NCBI GenBank assembly: GCA_963920665.1
Contig: OY987268.1
Location: forward strand, 8,496,501-8,560,500
Reading direction: 5' to 3'
Length of the DNA stretch: 64,000 nt
Source of the DNA: Straminergon stramineum
Taxonomy: Eukaryota; Streptophyta; Bryopsida; Hypnales; Calliergonaceae
Numbering within the stretch: the first letter of the stretch is position 1; every line of letters begins with the position of its first letter. The notes beneath the pieces are model-generated. The model had not been told where the DNA came from, searched no databases, and saw only the letters and a program-made list of their open reading frames with translations. Below, piece by piece: positions 1 through 12,797 of this stretch. Both the position numbers and the translations under genes were made by a program.

Positions 1-2
1 TT

Positions 3-1829
3 CGAGAGCTGTTGCTGGAGGTCGGCTTATGTTACAATGTTATCTACGAGCTCAGCAAAGGTACTCTACGAGATTGGGAATGGACACTAATTCAAGCAGA
101 GGACCTTCGCCAGTCCTCCTTGTTCTTGCCTGCACCTGAGAGTGACGTCTGGGAAGATCAAGAAACTCTGAAGAGAAGGCTTGAGCAAGTAGCAGGCACA
201 TCAGGTGATCAGAATTCCTATCTGGCAAAATACTTGTTGGGGAAGTTGGAGTGCATGTCTGCAGCTCGCAAGAATGAAGAGTTCAGCGTGCCGGATGCAT
301 TGCTTTGGATGAATGAAACTGAACCGCCAGGGACTTGGAAATGGCAACGCGTTATTGGAGGTGGTTCTGGTGCAATGTGTGTTTTTCGCTACGAATGGCT
401 TGGCATTCCCTGCGCAAGAAAGGAGTTTCACTGTAAAGTGGCAGATGGTATTTTCCGCAGGGAAGCAGCCATCCTGGCCCAGCTTAACCACCCGAATATT
501 GTGAAGTTCTTTTGTTGTAGCAACGGTCCCGAAATGGGTGAGTGCTTCATAGCCATGGAGCTGATGGAGATGAGCTTGGATATTTTGATTGAGAGGCGAG
601 CGAAGGCCAGACGGTCATTTCCACTTCTTGTTGTTCTCGACATCATGACCCAAATAGCGCGTGGAGTGTGCTATCTTCATGGCCTGACCATTGCTCATCG
701 TGACTTGAAACCACAAAATGTGGTTGTGACGGAAACTCGTGCTGCACATCTTGAAGATTATTTTTGTGTGAAATTGGTTGATTTTGGGATGTCCAAGACC
801 AAAGTGCAGGTCTCCAAGCCTAATACCATTTCCATACCCGGTGTTGGGACCACCAAATATAGAGCTCCCGAGGTTTTTCCTCAGGCCCAGCAAGTTGCAC
901 CGGGCCTGAAAAGGAAGGTGAATTGGTTCCAGGCGGATGCCTACAGCTTCGGCATCACTTGCGCAAGACTTTTGTCTTTGAAGAAGCCCTTTGAAGATGT
1001 GTCCAGGAGTGAGTTGTATGAGAAATTACTCGAGGGAGTCCGACCTGAACTTCCTGGCGAGTGTCCCGAGGCTTTGGTTGGTCTTTTGAAGGACTGTTGG
1101 GCTACGAACCCTCATTGTCGACCTGGTTTTACAGAAATTTGTTCCAGGCTTGAGGAATGCAAACTGCAGGAGTTTTTGAGAGTTTCCTGTGAAGGTTTGC
1201 AAGGGGTCGTGGGTTCTGAGTATATTGAGACTGTTTCGATGAATCAGTTTGATGAGCAATCTCTATCTGCCATTAAGTTGTCATATCTACAGTCTCGATG
1301 TGCCAGCACAGTCTCCTTTAAATCAGATGATGTCAAGGTGAATTTCCTTTTGTCTGGTTTCAAGATTTTTGGACGTTTCTTGGTACTAATATGGCTGGAT
1401 TATTGGGATTGGATCCATGGTTTAACTCGTCCATGTATAATTTTGAAGGTACTGATGAACATGGCTGCCATTCGTAGACCTTGCGCACTTTTTATATGCA
1501 TGTTGAGCATCAATAATTTATCCGCATATCTAGTTAGTTTCTCGAGTATTCCAGTGTGTGCTCATGTCATGCGAAATCTGTTTGGCATCGATTTACATGT
1601 TTAATTTGAGCGAAAGAAGTGAATGCATTTGAAAGGTGTTTTGATATTGTTCCTTTTCTCTTTCCATTTTTATTGCATCATTTTACAGGAACCCGTTGGT
1701 ATTTCGCAAATTGTTGGGAATTCCAGTCCACCAAGTGATGATTATTCTGAAGATCGCCAGAGTATCTTGTCCAAATTGGAGCGTAAGAAGGTTCCTAGAT
1801 ATTTCTTCCCCTTATTGCACAATTACTGA
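3..1829 (+). CDS. Kinase-1, copy A: Ser/Thr kinase with helical N-terminal region (5' end outside window)
   Basis: Spliced model: exon 1 at 3..1337 and exon 2 at 1689..1829, phase-0 intron with GT-AG ends. The window edge removes about the first 117 residues relative to copy B. The kinase domain is complete: glycine loop GGGSG, beta-3 lysine in CARKEF, catalytic loop AHRDLKPQN, DFG in LVDFGMSK and YRAPEVF in the activation segment, so catalysis is plausible. A Ser-rich tail follows and ends in LLHNY. The frame continues open past the donor to 1604, but the acceptor, exon 2 and the stop position are conserved in all three copies, which favours the spliced model. Likely a cytosolic protein kinase, as no signal peptide or membrane segment is seen in the spliced product. 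Substrate unknown. Kinase-2 starts 512 bp downstream. Confidence 0.85.
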
Positions 1830-2340
1830 AACATCCAAAGTTAGTACAGGTGTGTTGAAAACTCAGCTGTTTTAATTTGATGAATTCACGTATCAAATTT
1901 GAATGGCTCCAAATTTAATATGTGTTTTTGTTGACATTGAACTCGATCTATTTGTAGTGGGCATACTAACGAATACAACTTTCGTAATGCAAATCAAGAA
2001 TGAGCATGAAGCCTTTTTCAATTCAAAGCTTCAAAGATGAATTTTCACAGTTAGAATGGTTTGATAGTGGATATGATCATTTTGACCTTCAGGACGCCAA
2101 ATCAAACATGATGATGCCAAGATTCGTGTTTGTACTACTGTAGGAACTTTAAGAGCATATACACACATTTTTAGAACGTTAACTTCGGTTAAGACTCAAG
2201 CTATTCTTGTTGCTCTAGCGTTGTAAATATGATTGAGAAAGCTCAAACACATGATATTGTGTTCTCATGCACTAATTACTACCAACATACATGTGTGATT
2301 TGGATATTTGTACTAGAAGGTTGGTCTTTGGAGCCTTGCA

Positions 2341-4324
2341 ATGTCCAACTTAGCTTGTGTGATGTCTCCGGATGCTTTACTTTCCAAAAAATTCAGAGAG
2401 ATTCAATCCCTGCGGCTTAAATTTCAACAAAGTGAGTACCTTGGCCCATCCCTCAATTCCATCCAGTGTGCATATTTTAGATACCTACTGTATTCCTTTG
2501 CTTTGTTGAACTTCCTCTTGATTCAATTCCACTACTATTTGCAGAATGTGAAGAGTTTGATGTGAAGCCTACTATATTCCCATACAATGAGCTTCAGCTT
2601 GCTACACGAGATTTTCACACAGATATGAAAGTAGGGGGAGGATACTTTGGAGTGGTGTATAAGGTACTGAACACCAGCATTCCAAACCCATTACACAATG
2701 CAATTCTCATGTGAATTTGCATGGAGTTTGAGATGAACTTAGTTATTGCACATGTTCAATTAATATACCTTGTGTGAACGCTGTTCCTGTGTAAATTAAT
2801 TATAAGTTGAATGTTTTTCTCGCATGTCGGTTCCTCTGTGACCCGGGCCTGTGAAGCATCCTACATTACATGGCACCTGTCAATTTTAATTATTTCTGTC
2901 ATTAGAGTGTTCGAACTGGGGGCCAATTCCGGTAACAGCAAGTTTCAATTAAATAGTAGATACTTAATACCATCTGGTAAGTGAGTTAATATTTTACAAT
3001 ATTACTAAGCGGACATTGGAATGCTGCAGGGTAAGTTGCTAAACGGAGATATGGTGGCCGTGAAGGAGTGCTCGCTTGGTTGCTTCGCCATAGATGATTT
3101 CTTGAATGAAGTTGTCCTTCTCATGGGACTGAAGCACGAAAACATAGTGACTCTGAAAGGATGTTGCCTTCACAACCAGCACTGTCTTCTGGTTTACGAA
3201 TATATGGAGAATTTGGATGTTCAACACATTCTTCTTGGTATTTAATTCTCCTCATTTGCTGTCTTCTGCAAGATGGTTTCATTCCAACTCCACACCAAGT
3301 GTAATTGCGAACTAATTCCAAGTCCATATTTTTCCCTGCTGCCACAGACGAAGGACCGAGTAGGCCGATGGTGGCTTGGCCTGTGCGTTTAAAGATTTGC
3401 TTGGGCGTGGCTCAAGGTTTGCTTTACTTGCATGCGGTAGCGCATCCAAGAATCATCCATCAGGACATCAAGGCGTCGAATGTTTTTCTCGACAGAAACT
3501 TTGACCCTAAAATTGGTGATTTTGCCTTGGCTTTATTATTTCCAGATGAACAGAGTCATATATGGTAAGTTACCCACTCTTTTCCCATTCCTTACGTGTA
3601 GTTTGCTAGACCGGTCTTTATTGCACGATCAAACAGTCGAGTTCTTTTAATACTGCTTCATTCCTGCATTAGGAGCTGTCAAAACCCAAGTCTTGGGCTC
3701 CAAAAAGTCAGGGACACTCGGGAGGGAATTCTTAAGAGCTCTCCCCGGAGGTGAAATTTTTGGGAAGAAATAGATATTCCTGGCAGTTGGCACCCGTATT
3801 TGGGGGTTTTAGGGCTCAGGGCTCAGGATGCAAATTTGATTGACATGCTCTGCACATACATCACTCAAAAGTTTCTGAGTACTTGCAGGGGGTACTTGGC
3901 ACCGGAGTATGCACAGTTTGGGGAATTGAACGAAAAAGTGGATGTCTACAGCTTTGGCGTCTTGTGCTTGGAGATTATCAGTGGCCGACGCAGTATTGAG
4001 AGGACCGAGACTGAGGACCAAATGCTCATCCGCGATTGGGCGTGGCGTCTGCACGAGGAAGACAGGCATCTGGAACTCGTCGACCCCACAATCCATTTAA
4101 CGGATGTCGAAGTCCGAGACGTGCAACGAGTGATCAAAGTGTGTCTCATGTGCGTACAGAACGAGGCGGAGAGTCGGCCGAGCATGGCTCGCATTGTGTC
4201 CCTATTGCGAGGGGATTCGGAATGGGATGGGCAAGTGAAACGCCTGGGAGTCCAAGAAAACGGTCTTTTATCATTTGCATCTGGGTCGAGCCTTGGCAGC
4301 TTATCAGATGGAGCTTCACCCTGA
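2341..4324 (+). CDS. Kinase-2, copy A: receptor-like cytoplasmic kinase, probable pseudokinase
   Basis: Five exons: 2341..2431, 2545..2663, 3030..3237, 3348..3564, 3889..4324. They join in frame (phases 1,0,1,2) to 356 residues. The type is that of cysteine-rich/LRR-VIII receptor-like kinases without ectodomain or membrane segment. Visible: FPYNELQLATRDF before the glycine loop (GGGYFGVV), VAVK lysine, FLNEV glutamate, [13 protein letters not shown] and [14 protein letters not shown]. Three changes argue against normal catalysis: HRD is HQD, DFG is DFA, and the activation segment is 8 residues shorter than in copy B (SHI joins directly to WGYLAPEY). The frame is nevertheless open across all exons. 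An in-phase acceptor just before the ATG (about 2316) would also allow fusion to kinase-1. Could act as a decoy or scaffold, or be a young pseudogene. Confidence 0.8.
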
Positions 4325-6640
4325 AGCGCGTGGGAGGCCCCCCAAACAGTCTTTGGATTACATTGAGCCCCTGTGGAAGATGGAGGAAAGCAATTTTTCT
4401 TTCAGTTTTGGGGGATCTTCTTGCGAAAAATTGGTGTTGGAAATTCTCTCTTTTGGGTATTGTTGACTTTTGTACGTAGTAAGATCTTTAATGCATTGAT
4501 CACCATGCAGTGTATTTTGACGACTTCCTAGGAAATATGTGATTTCAATTTTGATAAATTAAAATTAAAAGTTTCAAGAATAATGAGTCCCTTGAAATGA
4601 TGGCTTATGACTACAAAAATGAACTTCTAAATCCTTTCCCTCATGAGGTATGTTCCTTTTTAGGATAAATGTTGTGACTTGGATAGTTTTGCCACATGGC
4701 TCTATGAAATGAGAGGAAGATGGTTGTAAAGTAGAAGCACTGATTTTCAACACTTCAAGCAATTCTACATATTGTAAGAAGCAATCATCAACACATGAGA
4801 TTATTTTTAGCACATTGGCAATTGAAAATCATGAATTTAAAAAAAAAAAAATTAATACTTTCAAAAGAATGTACAAATGTGGTATGAATTTGTAAGTTCA
4901 AGTTCATGTTGGGCCCCAAATTATGTTTTGTGTTCATGTATACAAGATGTACATTTTAGACTTTCTATAACTATATGGTATATAGTTCAAGAATAGGTGT
5001 TTCTACCTTACGTGATGGGCCTTGCAAATCAAGTTTTATTATTCTACAAACACTACATTCAATATTTCTTTGTATTGCAATTAATTCAACATAAGGAGTA
5101 ATATATTATAGGGTAATAGGCCTACCTTAAGGAAGGTCATTCCATACTTGTTAGGACCTTGAGCCCCTTTCCTTTACAAACCCTTCTTTTGAACAACAAT
5201 TCATTTGTTCAAATACTTGGTTGGCCTTCAATTGGCAAATAGTGTAAGAATGACTCGGTTAATTGTCTATGACCATTATTGTCTAGTGTGATTATATAGT
5301 GGTTTACAACCTCTCAATGAATGTGCATAATAAATTCATACATAGTGACAGAAATTTGATCTCAAAGAGTGTTTAGATTAAGTATCCATCATAAATGCTT
5401 GTACTACTCTTCCAAGAATCACAATTTGTATTGGTCAAAATGCTCTAAGTGGCAAATAGAATCCTATTCCTAAATGTATAGATGGAAATAGAGTTCAATG
5501 CATTCTTTGTGAAGTATTGATCAAATGGCCATACCCCACTTTGACCTTATGTAGACTCAAACTCATAACAAGTGTTGACATGTTAATTTGAAGAGTGCAC
5601 TACCATCAACCAATGAAAAACACTTGGTGGAGGAAGGTATTGAAAGGTATGCATTATCCATACACATCATGACCCCTTCTCTACATTTATGCAAATGTAG
5701 ATAGGGTATGCAATTGGGAAGGGAACATTATGGGTGTACTTACCTTAACATTGATTAGTCAATTACTAATCATTCTTGCTATAAAGTATGATGATGTGAT
5801 AACAAAAGTTCCACTCAATCCTCATCATGTATTGAAATTTTGAATGACATACTACACACTTTAGCTACCCAAAGGTAAGAATTTCAAGCTAGGGTGTTGG
5901 TTGGATAGATCTTCATGCTACAATCAGGAAACTGAAATCACTCAACACTTCTTCATGAGGAGGTGTCACAGTTCAATACTTGAAGAATTCACAAAGAAAG
6001 AAAAACTCAAAAAAATTTGCCTTCTGACTCTACCCAAAGGTACGAGTCTTGAGGATTGGATCCCCAAATCCAAAGCATGAGTTTCGGGAGGTAGGGGGTC
6101 TGACTCCTGCTGGGCTAGAGCAAAAACGAAGCAGAGAATTTGGGAGCTCAAATTGCAAGTTAAATCTAACAACCCTATTTGAGATTCCCAAGAGAATCCA
6201 CGGTGCGAGTTCGATCGACATGGTCCTCAAATTGAACATTACACCCTCCGACCCAAAATCCGTGTCCGCAGTTGCTTCATTAATTTTGTAGCAGGATCTG
6301 CGATATTAACCGATGAGACTATAAAATCACTGTGAGCTGTTTTAGTTTTTGTTTACTATTATTTGGATTGTGCCCGACATGACATTTTCTATGCGAAATA
6401 AACAGAAACTAAAACAGTGAGTTGAAAGGCGCATACAAAAGCTCACACAATACAGGGTGCAAGTGATTTTCATCATTTACAGCGACACAAATGAAGACAG
6501 GAATCAGGACTTCTAGGACTACAGGTCAAACGGTCCCAGTAAATTGGCAAAGGAATATATATTTTACAAGCTATGATTCATTGTACAAGAAGAAGCTAAA
6601 TTACGAAAGAATGGGTAAGAGAACAACTTAACCTATTTAA
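4325..6640. other. AT-rich 3' flank of copy A, no gene seen
   Basis: No supportable coding sequence. Stretches such as the one near 4800-5130 reappear downstream of copy B (about 24900-25430) and copy C (about 57820-58400), so this is the duplicated 3' flank of the kinase pair. The TTAA at 5127..5130 is the empty target site of the element found at 58400..58620. Confidence 0.6.
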
Positions 6641-8035
6641 TCAATCATCATACGACATATGCGGAGCAGCTTCACAACCAGGGTCGAAGGCGTCTGCGAC
6701 TCCATAGCAATGCCAATACTGCAAAATTTCACCACCACCAATTGTCTCCATTGTGCACCCTTGTACATGCTCTCAAATTTCCTCTTCGTCTCTCCTGCCA
6801 CCACAACCACCTCAAAAACAAGGACACCGTAATAAATTTCAAAAACAAAATTTCCCCTAAACTCGACATAAATATGAGAAGAATCAATTATCACCTAAAC
6901 GATTGAGGTTTCATGATCTTAAAGTGATCAATTCAATCACTCATATTGTAAAAATATATAATCCAAACAAGGATGGATTTTATACTACAAATCAGTGAAG
7001 AGCATTGTTTCCGTTGATCCAAAATTGAACAAAAGAGAGTCTCCATATGACCTACTTAACCCAATAAGGACACCAGGGACTAAAAGTGTCAGATAAATGA
7101 CTTTTAAGGAAACTGTAGAAACAAAGAATGCACCCTTTCATTCAAGAATTTGATCATTTTTGGCTAACTACCTTGGTGATAGGACCACAATCTTCTAGCC
7201 TTAAGAGTGCCAACAATCATGACCAATCCTGGGATTTACGATTTTAAGTGACAAGTGAAAAGGTTTTGATTGATCATACGGTGACAACTAGTACTTCAGA
7301 CAGGCTCGAACATCAGTGAAGAACCGAGCATGTAATGGTCAGAGAGGGAACAAAAATTTAACAAAAGAGAATCTCCATACAGCCTACTCAAAACCCCTCA
7401 AATAAGGAAGCAATCCATAAGGATTTCGGCACGATTCGCAACCCTGAACCCCATACCAGATACAAACCCGAACTGACCTCCGAAGTGCGCAGAATGAAAT
7501 CGACAAGCGCGCGGATGATTCTCCCTCGGATTGTACATTTTCTCACAATTGCGGCATGTGCGAAGCTCCACTCTCCCTTCCACAGCTTCTCCCCCTCCGC
7601 TTGCTACTGTTGCTGCTTGTGCCCTAATGATAGCCCCTGCACCACAAACAACAAAGGCAGCTCTGTGTTACAATAGAGCAATCTTAGACATCCCCAGTCG
7701 TATGAATTCCATCTCCTTCGTGGTTGGTTCCAACTCTAAGGGTGCGGAAATTTCACCTTGTTGTGAAGTCAACTTGGGGATGAAATGTCTGTGCGGTTGC
7801 AGCACGGGATTTGAAATGGAAACGATTAGAAGTTGTGCATGATGCTACAATGGAAGTGAGGAAGTGCAAGCAGTGGTGGTCTACATGGCTTCGCAATCTT
7901 TGAAGATCTGGCGAGAAGCAAACGTGGTTGAAGGAACCTAGAGAAACAATCTTTGAGAATGCAAATTTCGCAGAAAGGGAGGATGGAATTCAAATACGAG
8001 CAATTCTCGGAGGAATGTTGGATAATTTACTCACA
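6641..8035 (-). pseudogene. Broken duplicate of the three-exon Cys/His zinc-site gene at 59510-60932
   Basis: Minus-strand copy of the intact gene in the right duplication block. Exon 2 is at 7478..7623, the same 146 bp as the intact copy, and reads RTCRNCEKMYNPRENHPRAC followed by HSAHFGG. Exon 3 is at 6641..6794, 154 bp against 155 bp: one base is missing just after the FESMYKG segment, so the ending QYWHCYGVADAFDPGC...YDD lies in another frame. The exon 1 region (about 7760-8035) carries a stop and small length changes relative to the intact transit-peptide-like exon. I infer a pseudogene made when the block was duplicated. Confidence 0.8.
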
Positions 8036-8117
8036 CTTGTAGAATGAGGTTGTGCAGAAGAGATGGTGCATGACTGAAGTGAGGTAAAGCGCCAGGTGAC
8101 CTCTTCTTAACCCCTTA

Positions 8118-8418
8118 GAGCATCCCCACCCGTCTTGTAAAACGGATGAACTTGTTTAGAGGCCGGGCCAAAAGCCTTGGGTGGCTTGCAAAATGGGGGG
8201 GTTTTGCAAGTCAAAGTGTGGCTTGCAAACCGGCTTGCAAACTCCATGAAACAAGAGCACCGGCACTTTTCCCCAAAGTACAAGCCTTTAGCGCTATAGC
8301 CCATTGGATGGACCTTGCAAAGTAGTCCAAATTTTGGAACTTATAGCATGCTATGGGTGGGAAAATTTGGCTTGCAAATTAGATGGCCCCACATTTTGCA
8401 AGATAGGTGGTGATGCTC
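8118..8418. mobile_element. 301-bp MITE with GAGCATC inverted ends and reiterated CTTGCAAA
   Basis: Ends are inverted (GAGCATCCCCACC at left, GGTGGTGATGCTC at right), flanked by TTA and TAA. The inside is more GC-rich than the surroundings and repeats CTTGCAAA about five times directly and twice inverted, the kind of subterminal motif transposases bind. No coding capacity. Lengths and ends fit a non-autonomous DNA element; the superfamily is uncertain because the two flanks are not a direct duplication. Confidence 0.75.
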
Positions 8419-8422
8419 TAAG

Positions 8423-9340
8423 TGCCTAAGCCTTTCCAAGTGTATTTTACTTGTGAAAAAAGAGCATGGGCTTCTAGTTATCCCCAATGAAGAAAAAAAA
8501 ATTCTTCTCAAAATCGAACTATACAAATGTTTCAAAAGCTTGCTTATTAAAGTGCAAATTGATTTTGAATGTGAAATTGTATAGGAGTTGTGAGATTATA
8601 ACAAGAGAAATATATGTGTCCTATTTTTAGTATGCTACTCCTACCCACATTGTTTGAGAAATTTGCATATGAGATTTTTTGGGATTGGAGGTGATTGACA
8701 CGAACAACTAGAAATTGTGTGAGCATACTATAATGTACTTTCAAAGTTCAAATGAAGGGCTATCAAACTCATTATACAATCCGCCTTGCAATTGTTGAAA
8801 TGCAATTTTCTTTGATAAGTAGATATCACAAATAATTCCAAATCAACACTTGCATGTTTAAATTTTCAATGGTGAAAATCATGAAAGCACTTTATTCTTT
8901 CCATTGGGACCATTTTCAAAGCAAATGGATAAGTACAAGTTTTTTAAATCTCAAATTAAGTGAAATTGGCAAGCCTTACTCTTCCACTAGTGGTACACAT
9001 ATGCCGTTGAGGACCTCTGAAAAATCAAATATTTATTTTTTTCAATGAAAATAAAAGCTTCCAATAGTTAAACTTTGGTGTTGCCTGTAAAAAGTTTTAA
9101 AACATTCAGAGGAATTTTAATTTCCCACACCAAGACAAACTAGAAATTTTGAATCAACCATATATGGATGGTTAGGATGTTAGGACTTAAGCTAGATTTT
9201 GGAGATTCTTGAAATTCTATTAATAGCCTTTATTTATGAGAATCTAGGTCTTGTTTAGAGAAATACATTTTTTCAATACTCTAAAATTTCATAGTTTATA
9301 CATTAATATCCAATAAATGCATAAGAAGATAATAGAGATT
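8423..9340. repeat. AT-rich segment duplicated at about 63100-63860
   Basis: No gene seen. The segment aligns by eye with the right end of the window, for example ATTGTATAGGAGTTGTGAGA near 8577 and near 63147. It marks the right end of the A-side block of the large segmental duplication. Confidence 0.65.
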
Positions 9341-11750
9341 ATTTTTTTGACTTTCATGAAGATTCAACCAAAAATTAGGCAACTTAATAATGAAAAAAAT
9401 TGATTCACAATCTGTTTATTCAAATGCATTTAGATGTAGTTACCTAAAAACAACCTAAGGTAGAGGCACCTAATTCCAATAGTATAAACAAGAGAGCTTA
9501 TCTCTCAATACAATAAGCCAAAATTGAATATTTTTTGCAAATAGGAAAATATAATTATAGATGGTTTCAAAAGAAAAAGTAAATTTTTAAAATACCAAAA
9601 GAAAAATATGAATTATAAAAGTGAGATTGCAATGAGCATCCCAAATTGCTTTCTTCACTTTCATGTATATGACCAATAAAGATTGGTTTAATTTACCCAA
9701 TTATGACTAGTTGGCTTCCATCTTAAAAATCTCATTTATCCCTTTAGTTCACCAAGGTCAAAAAATATTCAATGGATAATGACTTCATATATGGAAACTA
9801 TACCAACGAAAAATGCACCAATTCATTCTAGAATATGATCATTTTTGGCTATTAGCTTTGTAGTCGAGCTTCAACATTTTCCAAGGGGAAATGAATGGAT
9901 TTATACCATTCTAACTTACTTCAATGATCCACCATCTCAATCTTTAGCACAAGCAATTTCATTATGCAATGGGGGCCCTATGAACATTCAACTAAATGCT
10001 ATCCCTATCACCAAGGTTGCATTCAACTAAGTCTTGCCTCTATCACTAAGGTTGTTAGGTAGAACGACCTAGAATTCTCATTTCATTCTTGAAAGACATG
10101 CCCCTATCATTGAGATTGATAGTTTGTTGACAAAAACTTATCAAAATTTTGAATGAATAGATGCATGCTTTATTTCTATAGCTCCCTAAAGGTTATTAAT
10201 AAGACATTTTTAGTTTACAATCTCCTTGCTACAATTTACAAGTAGTATGGGATTAGATCAGTACAAGGAATTTGAGGGCATTAGAAGACAACAAGTTCCC
10301 AAGATTTTCCTAGAAGCCTACCTTTGCTGGAAGTTGTTGTGGGAACAAATCCAATGTAGTTAGCTACCACATTGGATGAGGAAGTCATTGTACACAAATG
10401 TCAATGTCAACGTAAATTAATTAAAAATGAAGGACAATTCAAAGAATCCATTAACAATCCATTGAGTTGGTTCCTTATTTATCATTTGACCATCTACCAT
10501 CAAGAAGTTTTTTGATGCCCAAATGAAGGAATGACTTCAATGAATTTTTGGGATATTAATGGGTAGAGAGGTTGTTTTTATAGTATAATGCATTGTTCAT
10601 CATGAATCCTCAAAGGATATGGGATAATTTGAAAATGAGAGTGTGACTACTCATTGTCAAAACATACCAATTGTATTCGAAGTGGAATTTCAAACCTCAT
10701 TTAGACATAGTACAATAAATTTTTCAAAAAACTTTCAACTAAGAAAAGTTGGTAAATCAATTTAAGTTTCATCTTCCAAAATCCATTTGTAATTTTGAGC
10801 TTCCAAAAAAAATTATGGATAAAATTCAAAGAGGATGTTTCAAAATGTCCAAAAAAATTGTCCCCTCCAACCCTTCTCTAAATTTTGTCTATAGTTTTTT
10901 TATTGGAGACTTGAAATCACAAACATGTTTTAAAGGATGAAACTTAAATGATTATCAACTTTCATGAGTTTAAAGTTTTTTGAGAAAAATTATTCTACTA
11001 TGCTTAAACGAGGTTTGAAATACCACTTTGAACAAAAAAAATTGCAATTGAATTAACTATGAGTAGTTGAGATCTTACTAAATCTAATTTATATACTCCA
11101 CATAAATTTTTTTACCTATTACTACTCCATTTGTATAAATAGTTTGTCTTTTCCACTCTCAACACTCACAATAGCAGGCACTTGAATCTATGTTTCAAAG
11201 TTCTTGAAATTGGATAATTTCTTTGAATGTAAAGTCGATTTTTAATAGGTAATATTTTAAAGTACGAAAGCTTAATTAGTTGGCTATGTAGGAACAATGT
11301 TGCAAACTTAGGCCATCAACACACCAACCATCAATGTTCTTTGTGATGTGCTCATGAGCTTTCCTCGAAGAATCCAAAAAGTGGGAACTTATGGAATTTT
11401 TGAGGAAAATAGGGATACAAATTATTCTAATTTGTGGAGATACTTTATCAAGTTGTTGTCCTATCTAATGGTTGGATTTGGTGTTATTAGAGTACATATT
11501 TTTCTAAAATTAAAAGTGTGCAAGTATGTCAACTCGTTGACCAAGCCAAAATTGCATTGATTCTAGTTTAGGACTGAATTTGCAAATATGAGGTCATAGT
11601 TTTGAAGAACAAAAAAATTTCAAAAAAACATCATGTGAAGAGAACCTTACTTCAAAACCATTCCAACAAATTTTACTCAAAAAATGATACTGTTTTGCTT
11701 GTACTCAAATCTATAATGAATTTTGAAATTTTCCTTTCTGGACGTTTAGG
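9340..11750. repeat. AT-rich long repeat unit, copy 1
   Basis: No supportable gene. The unit matches 13950-17045 over most of its length in the same order, for example GTAGAGGCACCTAATTCCAA near 9461 and near 14129, and matches parts of 26220-27850. The copies are too diverged for a recent event. Its origin (old element or decayed genic sequence) is not recognisable. Confidence 0.65.
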
Positions 11751-11825
11751 AGGGGGTTATCCCCTAAAGGACATTTCCTGTTCTCCCTTGGTCAACCTTC
11801 ATTACAGTACATTTCTATAACCTTC

Positions 11826-12640
11826 AAACACTCCGTAATTAAGAGCAACGTTTTACACGAGAGTCAACGGTGCTTGCCAACCTTACCGAGGAAAACGGGC
11901 CTGCCGACAGAATGCGCTTGGTTTTTGTGAAAAGAGTGAGCGATGGAGCGTCCACATCTCGCGCCGTAGTGGTTGCCCTCGCTTGCACCAGTTTGTTGCT
12001 CGCAGCTCTGTTACATTGTCTAGCGAAGAGATCTGCTGGCCACCTGCAGCAATGAAGTCCGACAGAGCTCGTTTCATTTGAGCACCACGCTTGAATTTGA
12101 TCAGCCGGTTTTTTTCCCTGGTCCTGTGAGTGTCGTTGAGGTTTAGGCGATCAAGATCTTGATGATCGAGTGGAAATTCTTGTTGCGGCAACGCACGACG
12201 ACTTCTCCTCTTCCAATTAGTTACAGCTTGGCGCATCCAGGGGGGGTCCAAATTAATTATCTACCTCGGGTTTCGCTCTGATCCCGACAGACATACTGCT
12301 TTCGGGTCTTTGAACGAAATTCTTCATCCGGATTTCATAGTGTGCTTGCGCCCCTCTCCGTCTCTTCATTTCCTCTCCGCTGTTATGTCTCTCTGTAGCG
12401 AAAGTCGGCTAGGAGTCTCGTAGCTTCAATTCAGCAATTCGTTGAACACCTAAGCACGCCCAAATCCGTATTCTGAATGACTTGTAATATAACCCTAGCT
12501 GTACGTATCAGGACGAGCAGATAGAATTTTCTGGCATTAGATAGTTGAATTGCATCATCGTATCGTATATCGGAGAGGTTAATTCTGCACTTCCACTAGA
12601 CTGGTTCGTCCTAATAGTGAGGGGGGATTAGCATCACATT
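11826..12640. repeat. Orphan copy of the region upstream of kinase-1
   Basis: Matches 18340-19200, the region leading to kinase-1 copy B, over about 800 bp, but here no kinase gene follows. It contains a 45-bp segment (11871..11915) that is inverted relative to the other copy. Short minus-strand frames exist in both copies (for example RLNLNDTHRT followed by NRLIKFKR), but they are broken differently and I cannot assign them a function. Confidence 0.7.
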
Positions 12641-12797
12641 GAAAACTAATGTCGCCATTTTTGTTAGTTTTCGTGAAAAATTGGTACTGAACAGTGATAA
12701 TTCCACCTGCACTAATTCAAAATAGAGTGAGTTTGATAAATTAGTGCGGTTGAAAGTTGTCTACAATTGACTATGTTGAGGTGGGTCTTTGTAGAGG

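Noticed and set aside
1338..1604. Kinase-1 copy A continuing without splicing to a 530-codon frame
   Set aside because: Copies B and C stop at different places beyond the donor, while the spliced exon 2 is conserved in all three.
4325..5960. CRISPR-like or regularly spaced repeats in AT-rich flanks
   Set aside because: Similarities are long, diverged duplications of kinase flanks, not short regular repeats; a eukaryotic context makes CRISPR irrelevant.
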